A DNA stretch of 6,976 bases. Source: Actinomycetes bacterium. GTDB taxonomy: Bacteria; Actinomycetota; Actinomycetes; Mycobacteriales; Mycobacteriaceae. The stretch is taken from NCBI GenBank assembly GCA_023417985.1, contig JAEZDV010000355.1:1-6976 (forward strand), read 5' to 3'. The position numbers and the translations under genes are program-made. Shown piece after piece: positions 1 through 5,662 of this stretch. Numbering within the stretch: the stretch's first letter is position 1; each line of letters opens with the position of its first letter. The notes beneath the pieces are model-generated. The model saw only the letters and a program-made list of their open reading frames with translations. It was not told the origin of the DNA and did no database searches.

Positions 1-27
1 CTTCGCGTGTGTCGTGGGGGTTCCCGG

Positions 28-882
28 TCAGGGCACAGAGACCAGGCCCAGGGTGGGCAGGAAGCTGCACGAACGCGGGTCCGCGCCTTCCTTCTGGGTG
101 GTGATCCCACCCGAGATCACTGCGACGACCTGGCCGGACCCGGTATCGGCAATAGCGCTCAGTGTCGCGGGGCCGTCCGGGTTGATCTGTGCCTCGTTGG
201 TGAGCGGCTGGGTGCCGCTGCGGCCGTTGGACACATTGATCCAGCTCAGGGTGAGGTCCTGCTCGCCGGAGGTGGGAGCGGTGCCGAGTGCGGTGAAGAC
301 GAATCCCACCTGGCCGGCGGCGGGGCCGGGGGGAGGCAGCTGAGCCGGGCCGGCAACCGCGAGCGCGCTGCCCACGGAATCCTGGCCGTCACCGATGCAA
401 TCCTGGCCGAGCGTCGGGTACAGGAACTGCGAGATCACGACGGTGCCCGGAGCCGGAATGTCGGGGCCTCCGCCGCCGCTTCCGTCGAGGAACGTGATGA
501 CCCGCTCGAGGGTGCCCTTGATCGAGTCCGGAAGCTCGGAATTCGCGAGCAGTTCCTTCGCCTGTGCGAGCAGGTCGTTGCCACCCTCGGTCACATCGGC
601 GACATCCGACGGGCCGGCTGCGGCGCCGACGATCGCGGGAGCGAGCGACGCGAGTGCTTCTACCTGCTCGGGGTTCGCCTTGATCTCGGGGATCAGGCGC
701 GTCAACGACTCGATGGACAGATCGGCAGGGACCTCGAACTGGGGCAGTTCGACGAACTGAGTCAGGTCGGGTAGCGCCGGGGGCGCCGGTTGCGCGAAGG
801 CGTGCGACGGCACCGCCAGTCCCGCAGTGGCGGCAAGTGCGCACGCTGTGAGCGCACGCCGCATTCCTCGAGTACGAAGCAC
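28..882 (-). CDS. Secreted Ala/Pro-rich protein with two cysteines, Rv1157c/Rv1158c-like
   Basis: A 284-residue exported protein of unknown function. Residues 1-30 form a clear Sec signal peptide: an Arg-rich start, an Ala/Leu core, and AFA before Gln31 as the likely cleavage site. There is no lipobox, so it should be released or held in the envelope. Residues 31-140 are Pro/Ala-rich and then helical and acidic. A Gly/Pro linker at about 133-147 leads to a C-terminal beta-rich domain of about 135 residues. The mature protein has only two cysteines, Cys162 and Cys272, a likely disulfide. Each lies beside a PTLG motif (FLYPTLG before Cys162, FLPTLG after Cys272). I prefer the GTG at 882 because AAGGA lies nine bases upstream; in-frame GTG 909 and ATG 864 are alternatives. 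Position beside pimE and overall character match the M. tuberculosis Rv1157c/Rv1158c proteins, from memory and not from a search. No enzyme motif is visible. Confidence 0.85.
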   Translation of the reverse strand: MLRTRGMRRALTACALAATAGLAVPSHAFAQPAPPALPDLTQFVELPQFEVPADLSIESLTRLIPEIKANPEQVEALASLAPAIVGAAAGPSDVADVTEGGNDLLAQAKELLANSELPDSIKGTLERVITFLDGSGGGGPDIPAPGTVVISQFLYPTLGQDCIGDGQDSVGSALAVAGPAQLPPPGPAAGQVGFVFTALGTAPTSGEQDLTLSWINVSNGRSGTQPLTNEAQINPDGPATLSAIADTGSGQVVAVISGGITTQKEGADPRSCSFLPTLGLVSVP

Positions 883-908
883 TGTTCCCCATCCTTGTCG
901 TTGAAGCA

Positions 909-926
909 CCTGGAAGGCCTGGAAGG
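909..926. repeat. Tandem 9-bp direct repeat CCTGGAAGG
   Basis: Two perfect adjacent copies of CCTGGAAGG (909-917 and 918-926) lie in the predicted leader of the secreted-protein gene, starting at the alternative GTG codon at 909. The repeat is directly visible; any function is unknown, and a simple replication-slippage duplication is enough to explain it. Confidence 0.6.
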
Positions 927-954
927 CCCGCCGATGCTGACGGCTCGAGGCGAC

Positions 955-983
955 ACTCTATGGAGTCCCCCCTCGCAGGACAA
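955..983 (-). promoter_or_regulatory. Candidate promoter of the secreted-protein gene
   Basis: On the minus strand TTGTCC (983-978) and TAGAGT (960-955) are separated by exactly 17 bases, a good fit to the housekeeping actinobacterial promoter (TTGnnn, TAnnnT). Transcription would begin near 948, giving a leader of about 65 bases before GTG 882. The leader contains a tandem CCTGGAAGG repeat (909-926 on the plus strand). A second TAnnnT, TACACT, is present further upstream near 1021-1026 but has a poorer -35. Confidence 0.45.
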
Positions 984-1075
984 CCCACCTTGCCGAACCC
1001 GGCGGGCCGTTGCCTTCGGGGAGTGTAGCCACAGCGTGTACCGAACGGTTGTACCCGGTTGACGGTAACGTGTTT

Positions 1076-1120
1076 CTGCTGTGACTGCTGTGAGTAGAGA
1101 TGGGATTGTTACTCCTGTGA
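1076..1120. promoter_or_regulatory. Tandem CTGCTGTGA repeats resembling an MtrA site
   Basis: CTGCTGTGA occurs twice with no gap (1076-1084 and 1085-1093), and a third copy with one mismatch, CTCCTGTGA, lies at 1112-1120, 27 bases (three 9-base units) after the second. On the minus strand the pair contains GTCACAGCA (1085-1077) and CTCACAGCA (1094-1086), spaced 9 bases. M. tuberculosis MtrA is described as binding two GTCACAGCG-like repeats with 9-base spacing, so an MtrA operator is a reasonable inference. The site ends about 50-75 bases before pimE and lies about 200 bases from the divergent secreted-protein gene, so it could act on either. The repeat is seen; the regulator is inferred. Confidence 0.45.
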
Positions 1121-1152
1121 AACGAGGTTTCGGGCCGTCGGGTGTTCGCCGG

Positions 1153-1167
1153 TAGTCTTTACTGCCG
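1153..1167 (+). promoter_or_regulatory. Possible -10 element for a leaderless pimE transcript
   Basis: TAGTCT (1153-1158) fits the TAnnnT -10 consensus and is followed after eight bases by the GTG at 1167. If transcription begins at that G, pimE is leaderless, a common arrangement in mycobacteria and relatives. No convincing Shine-Dalgarno sequence precedes GTG 1167, which agrees with this, but no good -35 hexamer is seen either. Confidence 0.35.
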
Positions 1168-2483
1168 TGGTCCGGGCATCCGGGCCGGGAGCGACGGGAG
1201 GCTGCACCGCGGTGCCACGACGAGTTCCTTCGCATCCGGTGTGGTGGTGCGCAGCGCTGCTGGTTCTTTCCGTCGCGGCTCGATCGGCCTGGACGCTGTT
1301 CACACCCAACGGCATGAACCTCGTCGATCTGCACGTCTACGTCGACGGGTCGGCCGCGCTGCTACAAGGCGATCTCTACAACTTCACGTTCAGCCGCTAC
1401 ACGCCGGACTTCCCGCTGCCGTTCACCTACCCGCCGTTCGCGGCGCTGGTGTTCTTCCCATTGCATGTGCTGCCGTTCGAGGTGCTCGGCGTGGTGTGGC
1501 AGTTGCTCACGGTGGCGGCGCTGTTCTTCGTCGTTCGGATCGCGTTCGAACTGGTCGTAGGTGCTGAGGCCCGCACCCGGCCGTGGACCGCACGAGCGCT
1601 GGCGTGGACCGCCGTCGGCATCTGGACCGAACCCCTCCGCACCACACTCGACTACGGGCAGATCAACGTCTTCCTCGTGCTCGGCGTCATGGTCGCGGTA
1701 CGCAGCACCCGATGGTGGTGGTCCGGGGCACTGGTCGGCATTCTCGCCGGCATCAAACTCACTCCCGCGATCACCGGCCTGTACTTCCTGGCGCGACGAC
1801 GGTGGCGGGAAGCGATCTTCTCGGCCGTGATTTTCGGGGCGACGGTGCTCGTCAGTGTGCTGGTTCTCGGTGAGCAGGGCCGGACGTACTTCACCACCCT
1901 GTTCGGCGACGCCGACCGCATCGGTCCGGTGGGGTCGGTGTGGAACCAGTCGCTGCGGGGCGCCCTGAGCCGCATCGCCGGCGAGGACGTCGGAACAGGG
2001 CTCGTCTGGGTCGGGGCAGTGGTGGTGTGCGCCGCGCTCGCCTTCGCGGCATGGCGTTCCCTCGGCAAGGACGACCTGCTCGGAACACTGTTGGTCGTCC
2101 AGCTTCTCGGGCTCCTGGTCTCGCCGATCTCGTGGGCGCATCACTGGGTGTGGGTGATCCCCATGCTCGTCTGGCTCGTGTACGGCCCGCTCGCACACCT
2201 GACGGGAAGCCGTGTGCTCGCGGTGGTCTGGGGTGCAGTGGCACTCGTCGGCGTGCCCTGGATACTGAGCAGCGCGCAGGACTCGATCTGGACCATCGAA
2301 CGTCCCGCGCCGCTGGCGTGGCTCGGAGCGGTCTACATCGTCGGCGCGCTCGTCGTGTACCTGTGGATGATCGTGGGCGGACGGAAAGTCCGCGATGGGG
2401 ACGTGGGGCCCGGCGGGGTCACAGGCCCTGCGATTGAGCCAGCCGGTCGATCCGACGTGCCATCTCCGGATCCGATTCGGTGA
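1167..2483 (+). CDS. pimE: PimE, polyprenyl-phosphomannose-dependent alpha-1,2-mannosyltransferase (GT87)
   Basis: An integral membrane GT-C glycosyltransferase of 438 residues. PimE uses polyprenyl-phosphate-mannose to add an alpha-1,2-mannose to Ac1PIM4, giving Ac1PIM5 on the way to Ac1PIM6, on the periplasmic side of the plasma membrane. The first membrane segment is at about 25-45. It is followed by an external loop with NLVDLHVYVDG (51-61); its Asp54 is the likely equivalent of the catalytic Asp58 of M. smegmatis PimE. Other GT87 hallmarks are FTYPPFAAL (86-94), YGQIN (163-167), KLTP (197-200), NQSLRG (260-265) and SPISWAHH (319-326). Roughly ten hydrophobic helices end near 403, before a Gly/Pro-rich polar tail. 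GTG 1167 is taken for its family-like length and possible leaderless promoter. GTG 1212, ten bases after GGGAGG (1196-1201), would give 423 residues and is a real alternative. The last 65 bases overlap the convergent phhB. Neighbouring mutT2, typA and lpqW strengthen the call over other GT87 paralogues. Confidence 0.9.
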   Translation: MVRASGPGATGGCTAVPRRVPSHPVWWCAALLVLSVAARSAWTLFTPNGMNLVDLHVYVDGSAALLQGDLYNFTFSRYTPDFPLPFTYPPFAALVFFPLHVLPFEVLGVVWQLLTVAALFFVVRIAFELVVGAEARTRPWTARALAWTAVGIWTEPLRTTLDYGQINVFLVLGVMVAVRSTRWWWSGALVGILAGIKLTPAITGLYFLARRRWREAIFSAVIFGATVLVSVLVLGEQGRTYFTTLFGDADRIGPVGSVWNQSLRGALSRIAGEDVGTGLVWVGAVVVCAALAFAAWRSLGKDDLLGTLLVVQLLGLLVSPISWAHHWVWVIPMLVWLVYGPLAHLTGSRVLAVVWGAVALVGVPWILSSAQDSIWTIERPAPLAWLGAVYIVGALVVYLWMIVGGRKVRDGDVGPGGVTGPAIEPAGRSDVPSPDPIR

Positions 2484-2715
2484 TGCCGCCCGCGGAGTGC
2501 GTGCACAGCGAATAGGTCACCTTCCGCCAGCGGATGTCGATATCGGGATGGTGATCCGCCTCCTCGGCGGCCTCCGCGACCTTGTCGACGAGAGCGATCG
2601 CGTCGGCGAACGTCGGTGATTCGATGGTGCGAACCAGGGAAGCACCTGCTCGTCGCCATTGGGGGAGTTCGGACAGCGCGGAATCGATCTCCTCGTCCGT
2701 CAGTAACTGGGTCAT
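2419..2715 (-). CDS. phhB: Pterin-4a-carbinolamine dehydratase (4a-hydroxytetrahydrobiopterin dehydratase)
   Basis: A 98-residue cytoplasmic protein of normal family length. PCD enzymes dehydrate 4a-hydroxytetrahydropterin, recycling the cofactor of aromatic amino-acid hydroxylases; some PCD-like proteins have instead been proposed to act in molybdopterin metabolism. The full active-site signature is present with correct spacing: Glu51, His55-His56-Pro57, Trp63, His73 and Asp82. ATG 2715 is chosen because residues after it (MTQLLTDEEI) look like the family N-terminus, whereas in-frame upstream extension would run into divergent mutT2. The Shine-Dalgarno is weak (GGA five bases upstream in the order GGATC then ATG). 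The 3' end overlaps convergent pimE by 65 bases, and the start is 25 bases from that of mutT2. No phenylalanine hydroxylase lies in the window, so the physiological substrate is open. Confidence 0.92.
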   Translation of the reverse strand: MTQLLTDEEIDSALSELPQWRRAGASLVRTIESPTFADAIALVDKVAEAAEEADHHPDIDIRWRKVTYSLCTHSAGGITESDPEMARRIDRLAQSQGL

Positions 2716-2740
2716 GATCCATTCTGGGACGATGCACCTC

Positions 2741-3148
2741 ATGACCGCAACGACACCGGCACCGATGGGACATGTGGTCGCGGGTGCAGTCATTCGCGAC
2801 GGACGGGTTCTGCTCGCGCAGCGGACCCGGCCGCCCGAGCTCGCGGGCCGGTGGGAGTTGCCCGGCGGGAAGGCCGAACCGGGAGAGAGCGCGGAGCAGG
2901 CGCTCGCCCGGGAACTGTGGGAGGAACTCGGGATCGAGGTGCGCGGCGCCGACCGGTTCGGGCCGCCGGTGCAGCTCCGCAGCGACCTGGTGATGTGCGC
3001 GTACCGCGTGGAACTGGTCGTCGGTGAACCGCGGCCTCTCGATCACGCCGCCCTGCGCTGGGTGGACGCCGCAGAACTCGAGCAGATGGATCTCGTCGAG
3101 GCGGACCGGGCGTGGCTACCCGCGCTCCGGGACTTGCTGGCCCGCTGA
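2741..3148 (+). CDS. mutT2: Nudix (d)NTP pyrophosphohydrolase, MutT2-like
   Basis: A 135-residue cytoplasmic Nudix hydrolase that should cleave (d)NTPs to monophosphate and pyrophosphate with Mg2+. The Nudix box is complete at 43-65: Gly43, Glu49, then Arg57-Glu58, Glu61-Glu62 and Gly64. The stretch VVAGAVIRDGRVLLAQR (12-28) and RPPELAGRWELPGGK (30-44) closely resembles mycobacterial MutT2 (Rv1160), which acts on dCTP and 5-methyl-dCTP. That substrate is inferred from family and position beside pimE, and 8-oxo-dGTP hydrolysis cannot be excluded. ATG 2741 has GGGA (2726-2729) a little far upstream. ATG 2732 (adding MHL) and ATG 2765, just before HVVAGAV, are alternatives; the last would match the shorter mycobacterial N-terminus. 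It converges on the small gene at 3151 with two bases between the stops. Confidence 0.88.
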   Translation: MTATTPAPMGHVVAGAVIRDGRVLLAQRTRPPELAGRWELPGGKAEPGESAEQALARELWEELGIEVRGADRFGPPVQLRSDLVMCAYRVELVVGEPRPLDHAALRWVDAAELEQMDLVEADRAWLPALRDLLAR

Positions 3149-3150
3149 AT

Positions 3151-3330
3151 TCACGCGGCGCGAGCCTTCTCGAGGTACTTGCGAAGCTCCTTCTTGCTCA
3201 GGTCGTCGTCGGCGACCTTCTTCATGCGCATGACGACCACCGGGCACTTCAGGCAGCGGGTCTTCTTACGGCAGCACTTCTTCTTCGGCTTCAGGCCGGC
3301 GACCTTGCCCGGCTTGATCTTCTTGCCCAT
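3151..3330 (-). CDS. Small Lys/Cys-rich protein, 59 residues, unknown function
   Basis: A 59-residue ORF read directly from the minus strand: ATG at 3330, TGA at 3153-3151. The N-terminal half is very basic (MGKKIKPGK, then KPKKK at 14-18) and carries four cysteines, Cys19, Cys20, Cys26 and Cys29. The CC-x5-C-x2-C pattern could bind zinc or an iron-sulfur cluster. After the hydrophobic stretch VVVMR (31-35), the C-terminal half (about 41-59) is a charged amphipathic helix with DDD, KKELRKYLEKAR and AA at the end. GGGAC lies six to ten bases before the ATG, and a TTGCGT/TAACCT promoter lies upstream. Composition suggests RNA or ribosome association, but this is inference. I believe similar small proteins exist in relatives, without a named function. 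The third-position G/C bias (AAG, CTG, GTC, GCC) supports real coding. Confidence 0.75.
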   Translation of the reverse strand: MGKKIKPGKVAGLKPKKKCCRKKTRCLKCPVVVMRMKKVADDDLSKKELRKYLEKARAA

Positions 3331-3685
3331 GAACGGTCCCGCCCTCGTCGCAGTATTCGCGTGTCAGGTTAGCGTGCCCTTATGGGAACGCAAGAGGCGG
3401 TTTCGGAACCTCGTGGCAGGACCGTAACGCTCGTATAACGGTGTTTTGCGTGTCGAATCTCACGTCCCGGCGTCGTGACCTGGCATTACGCGGAGGGCTC
3501 GGAGCGGGCGCCCCCGGAAGAGCGGTAGGATGTTCGTGGCCGCAGTGCCTGCTCGGGCCGTCTCAGGCCGGTAGCGGGCGTATCGCAATCGCGTAGCGGC
3601 CTCGAAACAATATGCGCCGTACGGGCGAGGTGCCGACCGGGTCCAGTGCCGTGTGGCCGCGGACAACAGCCAGGAGAGCCATCGC
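3331..3685. other. 355-base divergent intergenic region before typA
   Basis: This gap separates the minus-strand 59-residue gene from typA. Two plus-strand -10 candidates are visible, TATAAC (3434-3439) and TAGGAT (3526-3531), neither with a convincing -35. The first would give a leader of about 240 bases, the second about 150. Within the possible leader lie an inverted repeat TCACG-N9-CGTGA (3460-3478) and a short one GCCTG-N12-CAGGC (3547-3568). The minus-strand reading frames crossing here lack family character and I do not regard them as genes. No RNA gene is recognised. Confidence 0.5.
3366..3393 (-). promoter_or_regulatory. Candidate promoter of the 59-residue gene
   Basis: On the minus strand TTGCGT (3393-3388) and TAACCT (3371-3366) are 16 bases apart. 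Transcription would begin near 3359, about 29 bases before the ATG at 3330, leaving room for the GGGAC ribosome-binding sequence at 3340-3336. The match to TTGnnn/TAnnnT is good, but the spacer is one base short of the usual 17. Confidence 0.4.
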
Positions 3686-3688
3686 GTG
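3672..3688 (+). promoter_or_regulatory. Ribosome-binding site deciding the typA start
   Basis: AGGAGAG (3672-3678) is the strongest Shine-Dalgarno in the window, with AGGAG nine bases before GTG 3686. It rules against the in-frame GTG at 3653, which would add eleven poorly conserved residues and have its ribosome-binding site inside the coding region. Confidence 0.8.
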
Positions 3689-5584
3689 AGCACCGCTGAT
3701 TTTCGGAACGTCGCCATCGTGGCGCACGTCGACCATGGAAAGACCACCCTCGTCGACGCCATGCTGCGCCAGTCGGGCGCGTTCGCCGAACGTGCGGAAC
3801 TCGTGGACCGGGTCATGGACTCCGGTGACCTCGAGCGTGAGAAGGGCATCACCATTCTCGCGAAGAACACCGCGGTGCACCGTCACCACCCCGACGGCAG
3901 CGTCACAGTCATCAACGTCATCGACACCCCCGGCCACGCCGACTTCGGTGGAGAGGTCGAGCGCGGCCTGTCCATGGTCGACGGCGTCGTGCTGCTCGTC
4001 GATTCCTCCGAGGGACCGCTGCCGCAGACCCGCTTCGTGCTGCGCAAGGCACTGGCCGCGTCGCTGCCCGTGATCCTCGTGGTCAACAAGACCGACCGTC
4101 CCGATGCTCGTATCGCCGAGGTCGTCGAGGAGAGCCAGACTCTTCTGCTCGACCTCGCATCCGACCTCGACGACGAGGCTGCCCAGGCAGCCGAACTCGC
4201 ACTCGGCCTCCCGGTGCTCTACGCATCGGGTCGTGAGGGCAAGGCGTCGCGCAAGCAGCCCGAGAACGGCCAGGCGCCCGACGCGGAGAACCTCGACGAC
4301 CTCTTCGACGTCCTCATGGAGTACGTCCCCGCCCCGAAGGGCGACGCCGCGGCACCGCTGCAGGCGCACGTCACGAACCTCGACGCGTCCGCATTCCTCG
4401 GTCGTCTCGCGCTGGTGCGTATCCACAACGGTGAGCTCCGTAAGGGCCAGACCGTGAGCTGGATGCGCGAGGTCGACGGCGAGCCCGTCGTCACCCGCGC
4501 GAAGATCACCGAACTGCTCGCGACCGTCGGCGTCGAGCGGCACCCCGCCGAGTCCGCCGTCGCCGGTGACATCGTCGCCGTCGCCGGTTTCCCCGACATC
4601 ATGATCGGCGATACGCTCGCCGACCTCGAGAATCCGGTGGCGTTGCCCCGCATCACCGTCGACCAGCCGGCGATTTCGGTGACCATCGGCACCAACACGT
4701 CGCCGCTGGTGGGTCGCGTGAAGGGCCACAAGCTCACCGCCCGCATGGTCAAGTCCCGGCTCGACGCGGAGCTCGTCGGCAACGTCTCGCTCAAGGTGCT
4801 CGACATCGGCCGTCCGGATGCCTGGGAGGTTCAGGGCCGTGGGGAGCTGGCGCTGGCGATCCTCGTCGAGCAGATGCGCCGCGAAGGTTTCGAGCTGACC
4901 GTCGGTAAGCCCCAGGTGGTCACGAAGCAGGTCGACGGCAAGCTCCACGAGCCGTTCGAAGAGCTGACCATCGACACGCCCGAGGAGTACCTCGGCGCCA
5001 TTACGCAGCTGCTCGCCAACCGCAAGGGCAAGATGGTGCAGATGGCGAACCACGGCGCCGGCTGGGTGCGGATGGAGTTCCTCGTCCCGTCGCGCGGACT
5101 GATCGGCTTCCGTACCGACTTCCTCACCGAGACCCGCGGAACGGGTATCGCCAACGCGGTGTTCCACGGCTATGCGCCGTGGGCAGGCGAGATCCGTGCG
5201 CGCCACACCGGCTCGCTCGTGTCCGACCGGACGGGCACCGTGACGCCGTTCGCGATGATCCAGTTGGCCGACCGCGGCACGTTCTTCGTCGAGCCCGGTG
5301 CGGACACCTACGAAGGCATGGTCGTGGGCATCAACCCGCGCCAGGAAGACCTCGACATCAACGTCACGCGCGAGAAGAAGCTGACAAACATGCGTCAGTC
5401 CTCTGCCGACGTGATGGAGACGCTGGCCAAGCCCATCGAGCTCACCCTCGAGGCGGCTATGGAATTCTGTGCCGGCGACGAGTGCGTCGAGGTCACCCCC
5501 GAGATCGTGCGCGTGCGCAAGGTGCACCTCTCGGCGACCGATCGGCAGCGCGCGCGGTCGCGTGAGAAGGCCCGTAACAAGTAG
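3686..5584 (+). CDS. typA: TypA/BipA ribosome-associated translational GTPase
   Basis: A 632-residue cytoplasmic GTPase of the EF-G/LepA/EF-Tu superfamily. BipA/TypA binds the 70S ribosome and supports ribosome assembly and growth under stress such as low temperature. All GTPase motifs are present: G1 AHVDHGKT (13-20), G2 with EREKGITI (50-57), G3 DTPGH (80-84), G4 NKTD (134-137) and a G5-like ASG (180-182). A beta-barrel domain II follows at roughly 215-300, then an EF-G-like alpha/beta domain (about 400-480) and the BipA-specific C-terminal domain with NHGAGWVRMEFLVPSRGLIGFR, VFHGYAPWAGEI and TREKKLTNMRQSSADVMETL. The tail is very basic. Length is slightly above the roughly 600 residues of E. 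coli BipA, as in other actinobacteria. The start is GTG 3686, fixed by AGGAG. lpqW begins 78 bases downstream on the same strand; cotranscription depends on the intervening hairpin. Confidence 0.97.
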   Translation: MSTADFRNVAIVAHVDHGKTTLVDAMLRQSGAFAERAELVDRVMDSGDLEREKGITILAKNTAVHRHHPDGSVTVINVIDTPGHADFGGEVERGLSMVDGVVLLVDSSEGPLPQTRFVLRKALAASLPVILVVNKTDRPDARIAEVVEESQTLLLDLASDLDDEAAQAAELALGLPVLYASGREGKASRKQPENGQAPDAENLDDLFDVLMEYVPAPKGDAAAPLQAHVTNLDASAFLGRLALVRIHNGELRKGQTVSWMREVDGEPVVTRAKITELLATVGVERHPAESAVAGDIVAVAGFPDIMIGDTLADLENPVALPRITVDQPAISVTIGTNTSPLVGRVKGHKLTARMVKSRLDAELVGNVSLKVLDIGRPDAWEVQGRGELALAILVEQMRREGFELTVGKPQVVTKQVDGKLHEPFEELTIDTPEEYLGAITQLLANRKGKMVQMANHGAGWVRMEFLVPSRGLIGFRTDFLTETRGTGIANAVFHGYAPWAGEIRARHTGSLVSDRTGTVTPFAMIQLADRGTFFVEPGADTYEGMVVGINPRQEDLDINVTREKKLTNMRQSSADVMETLAKPIELTLEAAMEFCAGDECVEVTPEIVRVRKVHLSATDRQRARSREKARNK

Positions 5585-5595
5585 CAAGAAGGTGG

Positions 5596-5627
5596 CGGTC
5601 CCGGCGAGCAGATGCGAGCCGGGACCG
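5596..5627 (+). terminator. GC-rich hairpin between typA and lpqW
   Basis: A perfect 10-bp inverted repeat, CGGTCCCGGC (5596-5605) and GCCGGGACCG (5618-5627), with a 12-base loop starts 11 bases after the typA stop. No T-run follows, so it is not a classical intrinsic terminator. Actinobacteria often have such tail-less hairpins at gene ends, where they may terminate partially or protect the 3' end. It lies 35 bases before the lpqW start, so read-through to lpqW is possible. Confidence 0.65.
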
Positions 5628-5662
5628 TCCCGTATCACCTGTTCGACGGGAAGGAAGCCGGA

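Noticed and set aside
7..774. 255-codon plus-strand frame opposite the secreted protein
   Set aside because: It is Arg/Gly-rich and lacks any domain, while the opposite strand has a signal peptide, disulfide-type cysteines and a good start.
762..1334. 190-codon minus-strand frame across the pimE upstream region
   Set aside because: It overlaps the starts of both real genes and their promoters and shows no domain or ribosome-binding site.
1362..2198. 278-codon minus-strand frame within pimE
   Set aside because: The composition (His, Glu, Arg, Pro) is that of an antisense shadow of membrane-protein codons; pimE carries all the recognisable motifs.
3401..3440. GGAAC motifs near 3385 and 3405 as an ECF sigma promoter
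   Set aside because: No CGTT-type -10 occurs at the right spacing (about 16-19 bases) after either motif.
3653..3685. Eleven extra N-terminal residues for TypA from GTG 3653
   Set aside because: AGGAG before GTG 3686 and the usual short family N-terminus before FRNVAIVAHVDHGKT favour the later start.
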